Below, piece after piece: positions 34,794-41,585 of a stretch of 47,981 nt of DNA; position 1 is the first letter of the stretch; each line of letters starts with the position of its first letter. The stretch covers positions 1 through 47,981 of the forward strand of contig NZ_AUCI01000025.1 of assembly GCF_000429685.1 (NCBI RefSeq), written 5' to 3'. Source of the DNA: Salibacterium aidingense DSM 18341. GTDB taxonomy: Bacteria > Bacillota > Bacilli > Bacillales > Marinococcaceae. Under the pieces are notes generated by a model, which was not told where the DNA came from, did not search any database, and worked only from the letters and a program-made list of their open reading frames with translations. The position numbers were made by a program, and so were the translations under genes.

Positions 34794-35003
34794 TTATTCT
34801 TCCACATCATAGCCCTGATCATCAATCGCCTCTACAATATCTTCATGGGAAGTAACCTCTTTATCATATTCGACGTCGACTTTTCCCTGATCAAGGTGTA
34901 CCTTTACATTCGATACCCCTCTCAGTCCGCCGACACTTCCTTCTACCGCCTGCACACAATGGCCGCAAGACATTCCTTTTACATTCAGTGTTTCTGCTGT
35001 CAT
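34794..35003 (-). CDS. copZ: Copper chaperone CopZ
   Basis: A 69-residue single HMA domain ([19 protein letters not shown], Cu-binding Cys pair) that carries Cu(I) to CopA. It sits 38 bases before copA and behind a strong GGAGG. A CsoR-type operator is just upstream. Confidence 0.96.
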   Translation of the reverse strand: MTAETLNVKGMSCGHCVQAVEGSVGGLRGVSNVKVHLDQGKVDVEYDKEVTSHEDIVEAIDDQGYDVEE

Positions 35004-35027
35004 GGTTCATTCCTCCTTTTTTATACT

Positions 35028-35039
35028 ATACCTTGGTAT
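35028..35039. promoter_or_regulatory. CsoR-type operator between csoR and copZ
   Basis: ATACC-TT-GGTAT is an inverted repeat 25-36 bases before copZ. CsoR sites typically have ATACC/GGTAT arms; this indicates a second, copper-inducible promoter for copZA. Confidence 0.55.
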
Positions 35040-35078
35040 TGTATATTTAAATCAAAAAAACAACGTGAATGAAAATTG

Positions 35079-35375
35079 TTATTTTATCATCCGTTTCACT
35101 ACGTCCATTAATTCATTGATGGATTCTTCTCCTTCTCCGCTCTTAATGGCATTGGAGACACAGTGATGGGTATGGTCTTCCATTAAATTGATTGAAACTT
35201 TATCCACCGCAGATTGGATAGCCGCGATTTGATTCAGGATATCCACGCAGTAGCGGTCATTCTCCACCATATTGTGAACGCCGCGGACCTGCCCTTCAAT
35301 CCGTTTTAACCGGTTGAGCATCTGCTGCTTATTTGGCTGCACTGTACGCTTATCTGAATGTACCTGCTCTTCCAT
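35079..35375 (-). CDS. csoR: Copper-sensing repressor CsoR
   Basis: An all-helical, DNA-binding repressor that releases DNA on binding Cu(I). Starting at the ATG at 35375 (GAGGGG 8 bases upstream), it has 98 residues, with the Cu ligands Cys43, His68 and Cys72 in the same spacing as B. subtilis CsoR (45, 70, 74). RLKRIEGQVRGVHNMVE is the conserved helix. A GTG at 35384 would add three residues. It leads csoR-copZ-copA. Confidence 0.94.
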   Translation of the reverse strand: MEEQVHSDKRTVQPNKQQMLNRLKRIEGQVRGVHNMVENDRYCVDILNQIAAIQSAVDKVSINLMEDHTHHCVSNAIKSGEGEESINELMDVVKRMIK

Positions 35376-35399
35376 TCCCGTCACCCCTCATTATTTATT

Positions 35400-35416
35400 A
35401 TACCCATCCCCTGTAT
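35400..35416. promoter_or_regulatory. Probable CsoR operator before csoR
   Basis: On the reverse strand it reads ATACAGGGGATGGGTAT, an interrupted ATAC/GTAT repeat with a G-rich centre like known CsoR sites. It sits 25-41 bases before csoR, suggesting autoregulation. Confidence 0.5.
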
Positions 35417-35460
35417 TTTTAATTCTAATAACAGAATTCAAAAAAATCAAGAAAGAACGC

Positions 35461-35574
35461 TCATCTTTTATCATTAAAATGGGAAGCTTTTTGCACCATT
35501 TTATAGAGGATGCCGGCCATTATCGTTATAAACCCAATAAGACTAACAGTTAAAAACGTATGTATTCCTGCCAA
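35461..35574 (-). CDS. Small membrane protein, 37 residues
   Basis: A TTG at 35574 with GAGGGGGG 7 bases upstream opens a frame reading AGIHTFLTVSLIGFITIMAG then ILYKMVQKASHFNDKR and TGA. It has one hydrophobic helix (residues about 5-24) and a basic tail. I do not recognise the family. It lies upstream of csoR on the same strand, 45 bases before the CsoR site. Confidence 0.45.
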   Translation of the reverse strand: MAGIHTFLTVSLIGFITIMAGILYKMVQKASHFNDKR

Positions 35575-35693
35575 ACAGATACCCCCCTCAGGTGTTTTTT
35601 TCACCAAATTCCCTTCCGTCACTGTATCCTTAATTATATCACACCGCGGGCCGTAACAACCGTTTTCCAGGCAGGGAGCACATCCTGTGGATA

Positions 35694-35731
35694 GAAGCTG
35701 TTCCTGGACGGAGAGCCGCCGGAACAGCTTC
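35694..35731. other. Strong orphan hairpin in a GC-rich gap
   Basis: GAAGCTGTTCC (35694-35704) pairs perfectly with GGAACAGCTTC (35721-35731) across a 16-base loop. No T-run follows on either strand, so it is not a plain terminator. It lies in the gene-free stretch 35575-35792, which is richer in GC than its surroundings. Confidence 0.5.
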
Positions 35732-35792
35732 CATTTTCATCGGGCGGATGGATTTCGTTCCTGATTGGGCAGCAGCTGGGAGATTACTGCCG

Positions 35793-35936
35793 TTACATCA
35801 TTTCTTTTTCTTTTGCCTTATTGTACCCTTCTTCATAGCCTTTACGGTACGCCGCTTCAATCATACATTCCAGCTGCTCCCGCAATGCCTCATCTTTAAA
35901 TGTTTCAATAAATGTTTGTGCGTCTTTTGATTTCAT
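35793..35936 (-). CDS. Small charged protein, 47 residues
   Basis: ATG at 35936 follows GAGAGG and opens MKSKDAQTFIETFKDEALRE and then QLECMIEAAYRKGYEEGYNKAKEKEMM, TAA. It is predicted to be helical and charged, with one Cys. I do not recognise its function. The good start signal and coding-like composition support it as real. Confidence 0.5.
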   Translation of the reverse strand: MKSKDAQTFIETFKDEALREQLECMIEAAYRKGYEEGYNKAKEKEMM

Positions 35937-36128
35937 GTAACCTCTCAGTCCTCTTTCTCATCCAGCCCGACAATTACCCATACCTTCATTCTTTTACCAT
36001 AAAACTAGTTCCGTACAGGTAATTATTTCCTTCCCCATCCCTCCTTCATTGATAAAATAGTGTTGGCTCCGTACAATGATGGAAGTGGAACAGTTTTCGA
36101 CAATTTTCTACGAAAGGGGGACTTGGTG

Positions 36129-37052
36129 GTGAACTCAACATTATCGTTCTGGATGAAGGCTACGCGTTCTTTTGCTCTTCCGGTTATTATCGTACCGGTA
36201 CTCTTAGGGGCAGCTGCCGCTTATGCCTGGAAGGGGAGCTTTTATCCAGGATGGTTTCTCATCACATTAATTGGAGCCATTTCGGCGCACTTATTTTCCA
36301 ATATGATTAATGATCTGTGGGATTACCGCAATGGTGCAGATAAAGAAGCAGAAAAGGTAGAAACCGACATCCCCACTAATTCCAGGCTGCTGCCGAGCGG
36401 ACAACTTTCTGAAAGGACATTTGCTGCTGTAACCTGGGGGCTGTTTGCTGCAGCCGTACTTTGCGGGGTTATTATAACAGGGTTCAAGGGCTGGCCGGTG
36501 CTTGTTATTGCTGGTAGTGGCGGATTAATAGCCTATTTTTACGTAGCACCTCCGCTTAAATTCGGATACCGTGGCAAAGGATACAGTGAAGCAGCGATTT
36601 TTGCGGCATTCGGGGTACTTCCATTAATGGGGTCCTATTATGTCCAGACCGGGACATTCGATATCCGGGCGTTCGTATTATCCTTTCCTGTCGGAATTTT
36701 AACCACCCTGGTATTGTATAATCACCACTTTCTCCATCCCCGCGCCGATGAGGCGGCAGGGAAACGAACACTTGTTGTTGTGCTTGGAGAAAAAAAGGGC
36801 CTGATCCTTGCAAAATGGCTGACCATTTTGGCGTTTGCAGCCGTTATTCTGTGCATACTTATACAGGCCCTGCCGTGGTACGGACTCATCAGTCTGGCCG
36901 GTTTTATTCCATTAATCCAAATGCTTCGGACATTGGAAGAAACCAATCCACCGGACGCTTATCCGCCGTTTATGGGGGCTGCCTTAAAAGCATCCACCCG
37001 GTGCGGCGGCCTGCAGATCATCTGTTTAATCATTCATGGATTTTTACAATAA
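36129..37052 (+). CDS. UbiA/MenA-family prenyltransferase
   Basis: A 307-residue integral membrane prenyltransferase with about eight helices. I use the GTG at 36129, 8 bases after AAGGGGG; alternatives at 36126 (GTG) and 36123 (TTG) are closer to it. The first Asp motif is MINDLWDYRNGADKE (NDxxDxxxGxD). The second region, NHHFLHPRADEAAGKRTLVV, keeps AGKRTL but the usual Asp-rich motif is degenerate, with histidines in place of the N/D pairs. It may act like MenA on a naphthoate or attach prenyl to another aromatic. It is coupled (12 bases) to an unknown gene and is not in a men operon. Confidence 0.82.
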   Translation: MNSTLSFWMKATRSFALPVIIVPVLLGAAAAYAWKGSFYPGWFLITLIGAISAHLFSNMINDLWDYRNGADKEAEKVETDIPTNSRLLPSGQLSERTFAAVTWGLFAAAVLCGVIITGFKGWPVLVIAGSGGLIAYFYVAPPLKFGYRGKGYSEAAIFAAFGVLPLMGSYYVQTGTFDIRAFVLSFPVGILTTLVLYNHHFLHPRADEAAGKRTLVVVLGEKKGLILAKWLTILAFAAVILCILIQALPWYGLISLAGFIPLIQMLRTLEETNPPDAYPPFMGAALKASTRCGGLQIICLIIHGFLQ

Positions 37053-37064
37053 GGAGGCAGAGAC

Positions 37065-37796
37065 ATGGGAAAAGAAATAACTCTTGGTGATTTTGATACG
37101 ATTCTTTCGGAAGGAGGGCCGTGGCAGATTGGCGGCTTTCCTCTGCCCGACGGTTCCTTCTGGACATATAGAGAGCCGGAAGCCGTCGTTATTGTGCGCA
37201 ATGGAATGCTGTATGTCCGGGCCCCGCTCAGCCGAAAGCATGACCAAATTCAAATACTCGACAATGCAAAACATATGTACTATTCAAAAGAGCCAATAGA
37301 GGTTCCCGAAAACGGAGAAGTCAGCTTTGAATTTCAGATCCGGGCCCGCACCCAGGACACCGTCCCCGGCGATTTGTATGACGGCTATGTATCGGTCAAC
37401 CTGCTTGATTTCACGACCGGAGCTGCGCTCGATTTCTTTGCTTCAAATGATCAGTATTCCTCCGTCTACGGCGTCCTTCCGTTTCCAAATGTAGAAGTTC
37501 CGGAAACCAGTCAGACCAAATACTTTTGTATTTTCAAGGAAGACACCGCCCATTTTGAAGAGCAGGCCTTTAACACCTACAGGATTACGTATAACCGCGG
37601 GAACGATGAAGTGATTTACAGCGTAAATGGGAAAGAAGTACGGCGGGAGGAAAACGTTCCCCTTAAATTCAACCAATTCACTGTAGCTCTCGGCATTATG
37701 ACCGAAAAAGACCTAACCCCTGAAGGCAGCGTATCCGTTCACGGCCAAACCGTCACAGGCGAATGGTCCCCCATAAAAGTAACCGTAGAGGAATAA
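37065..37796 (+). CDS. Unknown beta-rich protein coupled to a UbiA prenyltransferase
   Basis: A 243-residue soluble protein without signal peptide. GPWQIGGFPLPDGSFWTYREPEA near the start, then alternating beta strands including VSFEFQIRARTQDT and YDGYVSVNLLDFTTGAALDFFA, suggest a jelly-roll (concanavalin-like) fold. It resembles the DUF6081 type of proteins as far as I can recall; I do not know a function. ATG follows AAGGAGG 12 bases after the prenyltransferase stop. The next gene is separated by a terminator, so the two form a bicistronic unit. Confidence 0.75.
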   Translation: MGKEITLGDFDTILSEGGPWQIGGFPLPDGSFWTYREPEAVVIVRNGMLYVRAPLSRKHDQIQILDNAKHMYYSKEPIEVPENGEVSFEFQIRARTQDTVPGDLYDGYVSVNLLDFTTGAALDFFASNDQYSSVYGVLPFPNVEVPETSQTKYFCIFKEDTAHFEEQAFNTYRITYNRGNDEVIYSVNGKEVRREENVPLKFNQFTVALGIMTEKDLTPEGSVSVHGQTVTGEWSPIKVTVEE

Positions 37797-37800
37797 TCTT

Positions 37801-37827
37801 AAACACTCCACTTTTTGGAGTGTTTTT
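37801..37827 (+). terminator. Rho-independent terminator after the prenyltransferase pair
   Basis: AAACACTCCA pairs perfectly with TGGAGTGTTT across CTTTT and continues into a T-run. Confidence 0.92.
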
Positions 37828-37900
37828 CTCTTGCGTTTCTTTTTCTCTGCCTCTGTGAGAAAATGAATGAAGAAAAAGGATGAAAAAGGAAGATGGTACG

Positions 37901-38821
37901 ATGTCACGACAGCAGGCTTATGTATGTGCTACCGCGGGAGCAGCGATGTGGGGCCTCATTGGCTTATTCGTACAGGCCCTTTACCACGCAGGCTTCACTC
38001 CATGGCAGACCGTCGCGGTACGGGCTGTTTTTTCCGCTTTATTAATCGTTGGCTTTCTTGCTGTTCGCCGCCCTCATCTCTTGAAAATAAACATAAAAGA
38101 CCTCCCCTATTTTATCGGAACCGGCATTATCAGTATTGTGTTCTTTAACTGGTGTTATTTCACGGTAATGGAGGAGGCTTCCTTATCTTTGGCCGTGGTT
38201 CTCTTATACACCGGCCCTTTATTTGTCACCCTTCTTTCCCGTGTTCTTTTTAGAGAGTGGCTGACACATCGGAAAATGATTTCTCTTTTTCTAACCATGA
38301 CCGGCTGTGCCTTCACCGTCGGCCTGCTTCCCTCTTTTGAAACCAGCCTCTCCTTCTTTGTTATTCTGGCAGGACTGGGTTCAGGTTTCTTCTATGCCCT
38401 TTACAGCGTTTTTGGAAAATATGTCAGCCGCCGGTATTCGCCGCTGACCATCACGGCCTACTCCTTTATCTGCGCCAGCTGTTTAATGATACCTGCCGGC
38501 GGTTTGATGCATCAGCTCCCGTTGTTCGCCGATCCGGCAGTCATTCTTTATGCTGTGGGCCTTGCGTTTGTGCCGACCGTGCTTGGCTATATCTTATACA
38601 CAAGCGGGCTGACATATATTGAATCAAGTCGTGCCTCTATTTTGACCACGATCGAACCGGTTGTTGCCATTATCATTGGTGTCACTGTTTTTGGCGACGT
38701 TCTTGGCGGGTGGCAGATTCTTGGGATCCTGCTTGTGCTTGCTTCGATATTTGTAATTTCCGAACGGGAAAAAGAACGATCTCAAAAACCTGCCGATGCT
38801 GCAGAGTCTCTAAAAAGCTGA
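37901..38821 (+). CDS. EamA/DMT-family membrane transporter
   Basis: A drug/metabolite-type permease with ten predicted helices in two EamA repeats (residues about 5-140 and 150-285). AAMWGLIGLFVQAL near the start and ESSRASILTTIEPVVAIIIGVTVFGD near the end are typical. I place the start at 37901 (AAAAAGGAA 9 bases upstream), giving 306 residues; ATG at 37880 is closer to a weaker site. Probably exports an amino acid or small metabolite; the cargo is unknown. Confidence 0.85.
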   Translation: MSRQQAYVCATAGAAMWGLIGLFVQALYHAGFTPWQTVAVRAVFSALLIVGFLAVRRPHLLKINIKDLPYFIGTGIISIVFFNWCYFTVMEEASLSLAVVLLYTGPLFVTLLSRVLFREWLTHRKMISLFLTMTGCAFTVGLLPSFETSLSFFVILAGLGSGFFYALYSVFGKYVSRRYSPLTITAYSFICASCLMIPAGGLMHQLPLFADPAVILYAVGLAFVPTVLGYILYTSGLTYIESSRASILTTIEPVVAIIIGVTVFGDVLGGWQILGILLVLASIFVISEREKERSQKPADAAESLKS

Positions 38822-38843
38822 CCTTTCCTGGTCAGCTTTTTCT
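38812..38843 (+). terminator. Rho-independent terminator overlapping the EamA gene end
   Basis: AAAAAGCTGACC pairs with GGTCAGCTTTTT across TTTCCT; the stem begins inside the last codons of the EamA gene. The symmetrical A/T flanks may let it work on both strands. Confidence 0.9.
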
Positions 38844-39015
38844 CGTTCTTTTCTCATAGGACCATGCCATGAAAATATTGTATTTTTTTCTATCCTTTTG
38901 CATCCCACAGCTTTTTTTGGTTTAATATAAGAACAAACGTTCGATTTCCTGGTTGTTTTTCACCGGGGGCTTTTGTCTTTTGATAATAAGAATGATCGAA
39001 AGGAGGGTCTTATGT

Positions 39016-39636
39016 TTGGAAAAAGAACTTTCCGAATTGCGCGGACGCTGCCGACAGCTTGATCAGTTTATGGAAGACCATCCTTCATTATGGGAACATT
39101 CTGTGATCCGCCGATTCATCAAAGACCCGCACCGCCGCTCATTACTTGCGGCCGCAGTGTGTACACCAACGAAAAAGAACAGGGAGTTGTTAAACCAAGC
39201 CTTTTATTCCTTTTACGGTGAAGCCAAATTAACGTCCTATATCATAAAAACCCTGCATTGGCGCGCTGTCCGTTATGACCAAAAAAAGCAGCAAACGACT
39301 TTCCGGCAGCCGTTAATATTAGACCAGCCCGCCGGAGGGGAACAGGCCGGCTCAAGAAGGGATTCTATCGTTTCGATGGATACCCTTCATATGGAAGAAG
39401 ATATGCTGGAACAAAGCCTGGATTTAAGACATTCTATTACCCACCCCTCTTTATATATGGCTTTTAATCATTTGACCCATCACCAGGAAGCGATTTTGCA
39501 AAAAAAATATAAAGAAGGCTGGTCTGACACCGAAATAGCAAAAGAATGGCATGTTTCGCAGCAGGCGGTTTATAAAACAAGACAAGCTGCACTGGATAAA
39601 TTAAGAACGTACCTGAAAAGGGGAGAATGCGAATGA
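39016..39636 (+). CDS. sigO: Sigma factor SigO-like (promoter -35 recognition subunit of a split sigma)
   Basis: A 206-residue protein whose C-terminal part (about 150-200) is a sigma region-4 helix-turn-helix: LQKKYKEGWSDTEIAKEWHV then SQQAVYKTRQAALDKLRTYL. The rest resembles B. subtilis SigO (YvrI), which acts only with RsoA. The frame starts at TTG 39016, 8 bases after AGGAGGG (39001-39007). An ATG at 39012 after the same site opens a different 16-codon frame and is ignored. It overlaps yvrJ at ATGATGA and is co-transcribed with yvrJ and rsoA. Confidence 0.8.
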   Translation: MEKELSELRGRCRQLDQFMEDHPSLWEHSVIRRFIKDPHRRSLLAAAVCTPTKKNRELLNQAFYSFYGEAKLTSYIIKTLHWRAVRYDQKKQQTTFRQPLILDQPAGGEQAGSRRDSIVSMDTLHMEEDMLEQSLDLRHSITHPSLYMAFNHLTHHQEAILQKKYKEGWSDTEIAKEWHVSQQAVYKTRQAALDKLRTYLKRGECE

Positions 39637-39809
39637 TGAATGTCATGAATGCCGCTGGATTTGTTCAGGTGCTTGCCAATTTTGGATTTCCGATCGTCAT
39701 TACTTTTTATCTGCTGTTCCGGTTTGAAAAAAGATTGGAACAGATGGAAAAAGCGTTTCATCGAAATGCAGAACGAGCCCACCGCCATTTTTACGATAAG
39801 GAGGACTAA
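39633..39809 (+). CDS. yvrJ: YvrJ-family small membrane protein
   Basis: A 58-residue protein with one membrane helix: FVQVLANFGFPIVITFYLLF then RFEKRLEQMEKAFH. This matches the YvrJ family, found beside sigO/rsoA. I use the ATG at 39633 because the ATG at 39627 is too close to AGGGGAG. It lies between the sigma subunits and may tie the system to the membrane. Confidence 0.82.
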   Translation: MMNVMNAAGFVQVLANFGFPIVITFYLLFRFEKRLEQMEKAFHRNAERAHRHFYDKED

Positions 39810-39813
39810 CCTA

Positions 39814-40068
39814 ATGATTACCATGGAACTGATTACACTGGCCAAACAGCACAATGAAGATGCTGTATTTCAGATTGTAGAGCAATTCGAACCGTTTATT
39901 CAGCAATCCCTCAAACAGACGAATCCACAGGACAGAGAAGATTTACGCCAGGAGCTGAGATTATCCTGTATCGAAAGCATTCACGCGTTTCAAATGGAAA
40001 GCGTCCCCGGGTTTTTTGAATTCTGCGAAAAAATCCAAACCGGGGATCGAGTATCGAAGCGGACTTAG
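39814..40068 (+). CDS. rsoA: RsoA-like sigma co-factor (region-2 subunit)
   Basis: An 84-residue protein starting at ATG 39814, 9 bases after AAGGAGG. Sequence such as NEDAVFQIVEQFEPFIQQSL and REDLRQELRLSCIESIHAF is typical of the sigma region-2 N-terminus, without any region 4. In B. subtilis RsoA (79 residues) supplies region 2 to SigO. The last dozen residues (EKIQTGDRVSKRT) run up to the inverted repeat that begins at 40080, so a repeat insertion may have replaced the original end. Confidence 0.75.
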   Translation: MITMELITLAKQHNEDAVFQIVEQFEPFIQQSLKQTNPQDREDLRQELRLSCIESIHAFQMESVPGFFEFCEKIQTGDRVSKRT

Positions 40069-40079
40069 TTCCCGGTGTG

Positions 40080-40257
40080 CGGACATTTATTCCGTTATTG
40101 CTTAGATTTTTTCTCTTTTGAAGGCGGAAAGGGACATTTGTGCCGTTATTTCCCTTTTCCATCGTGAAAAAAGGGGCCTGGAGCCCGGATAGCGGAATAA
40201 ATGTCCGAAAAAATGCCACGGACCAGTCATTCTGCCATTTAACGGAATAAATGTCCG
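40080..40257. repeat. Dispersed 18-bp repeat cluster forming a long inverted repeat
   Basis: CGGACATTTATTCCGTTA (40080-40097) is exactly inverted at 40240-40257. GGGACATTTGTGCCGTTA-like (40131-40149, forward) and TAGCGGAATAAATGTCCG (40190-40207, reverse) are near copies. The 321-base gap between rsoA and hxlB contains these four units; the part 40258-40389 holds nothing I recognise. Further copies at 412-480 and 47563-47580. Confidence 0.8.
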
Positions 40258-40389
40258 TATGGGGCTCAGCTTGTTATATCACTCGAAACCTGGCGAAAAA
40301 TATTTCTCTGCGCCAAATGGATTATCAAAGCTCAGCCAGATGTCTTAGAACAGAGGAAAAGCGGGTTACTCAACGGTCGTTGGCAGCCT

Positions 40390-40953
40390 TTATTCAAGAT
40401 TGGAGTGCCTGGCGAAATAATCGTTATTTGTTTCTGTCCCCGTCTGTTCCTGGGCATAAATGACAAAAGCATCCAGCAGCAGATGCAGGCTTTGGTCAAA
40501 TTGATTTCCAAGCGGCTGTATCGTATCTGGTTCTTCTTTTTTTCTGTATTTGGTAGCGGCGGGGATTTTTATCGTCTCGTTACTGACCTGGGCTAATGGA
40601 GATGCAGGATCCGTCGAAAAAAGCAGGACATAGGCGCCCGTTTCTTTCGCTTTCTCCGCAGCATTTAACAAGCCGGCTGTTTTTCCTGATCCCGACAGAA
40701 CAATCAACGTGTCTCCTTGTTGAATACTCGGAGTAATCGTTTCTCCAACGACGTATACCTCGTATCCGCCATGCATCAGCCGCATGGCAAACATTTTTCC
40801 AGCCAGGCCCGAACGGCCTTCGCCCAGAACAAAAATTCTTCCATTATTATTGAGCTTCTCTGCTGCAGAAGACAACTGCTCCGTATTAATATTTCCTAAG
40901 ACAGTCTGTATTTCGGTGCTTACCTTGTCCAAAATAGACGAGAAGGAGTTCAT
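40390..40953 (-). CDS. hxlB: 6-phospho-3-hexuloisomerase HxlB (SIS domain)
   Basis: A 187-residue SIS-fold isomerase. RIFVLGEGRSGLAGKMFAMRLMH is the HxlB N-terminal signature (phosphosugar loop), then VVGETITPSIQQGDTLIVLSGSGKT and a C-terminal EEPDTIQPLGNQFDQSLHLL. It converts D-arabino-3-hexulose 6-phosphate to fructose 6-phosphate in the ribulose monophosphate pathway. It overlaps hxlA by 4 bases and ends a LacI-controlled TRAP/KdgK operon. Confidence 0.92.
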   Translation of the reverse strand: MNSFSSILDKVSTEIQTVLGNINTEQLSSAAEKLNNNGRIFVLGEGRSGLAGKMFAMRLMHGGYEVYVVGETITPSIQQGDTLIVLSGSGKTAGLLNAAEKAKETGAYVLLFSTDPASPLAQVSNETIKIPAATKYRKKEEPDTIQPLGNQFDQSLHLLLDAFVIYAQEQTGTETNNDYFARHSNLE

Positions 40954-41573
40954 TCTTTCACCAGCCTTTTTATATTTTCTGCAGCTTCTCCCGGCTGATC
41001 CGCCTTGGTAATCGCTCCGCCGATAATAAATACGTCCGGGCGATATGGAAGAAGGTCCGGTATGGTCTTTTCATTAATTCCGCCGGCGACAGCCACGTCC
41101 CAGTGGGAATAATCCTGTAGTACGGAAAAATGTTCCCCCGAGACGCCGCCTTCTGTTTGCATGTCCTTGCCGATATGCAGAGAAACAAGATCTGCGCCAA
41201 GACCATCCAGCTCCGATAATCGTCGGGAATCGTTCACTCCCAGCAAATCGACCATCACTTTTTTATCAGAGACCGAAGCTTCCTCCAGAGCTGCGGTGAT
41301 CGCTGCATCAGCTGAAAAAGCCATCACTGTCGTAATATCCGCTCCCGCATCCAGGGCCTGCCTTGTCTCTGAAGCAGCCGCGTCACAGGTTTTCATATCT
41401 GCCACAATTGTTTTTTCCGGGTAGGCTTCCTTCATATCCCGTACGATCTGCATACCGTATTCCTTGATAACTCCTGTTCCCATTTCAATCCAGTCCATCT
41501 GTTTTTCCACCTGTTCCATCAAAGAAAAACATTCATTTCTGGATAAACGGTCTAATGCTAATTGAAGTTTCAT
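40950..41573 (-). CDS. hxlA: 3-hexulose-6-phosphate synthase HxlA
   Basis: A TIM-barrel enzyme of the orotidine-monophosphate-decarboxylase suprafamily. LQLALDRL, IEMGTGVIKEYG, VADMKTCDAAASE (the DxKxxD motif in hexulose-phosphate synthase form), VSLHIGKDMQ and VAVAGGIN identify it. It condenses formaldehyde and ribulose 5-phosphate, or the reverse. I start at the ATG at 41573 (GAGG 9 bases upstream), not 41582. It follows kdgK by 12 bases. A decarboxylase-type activity (as in UlaD/KGPDC) is possible but the residues look synthase-like. Confidence 0.88.
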   Translation of the reverse strand: MKLQLALDRLSRNECFSLMEQVEKQMDWIEMGTGVIKEYGMQIVRDMKEAYPEKTIVADMKTCDAAASETRQALDAGADITTVMAFSADAAITAALEEASVSDKKVMVDLLGVNDSRRLSELDGLGADLVSLHIGKDMQTEGGVSGEHFSVLQDYSHWDVAVAGGINEKTIPDLLPYRPDVFIIGGAITKADQPGEAAENIKRLVKE

Positions 41574-41585
41574 GCTGATCATCCT

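Noticed and set aside
40950-41573. 3-keto-L-gulonate-6-phosphate decarboxylase (UlaD) instead of HxlA
   Set aside because: The DMKTCDAAA and LHIGKDMQ segments and the overlapping hxlB partner fit hexulose-phosphate synthase better; the alternative is kept as a caveat.
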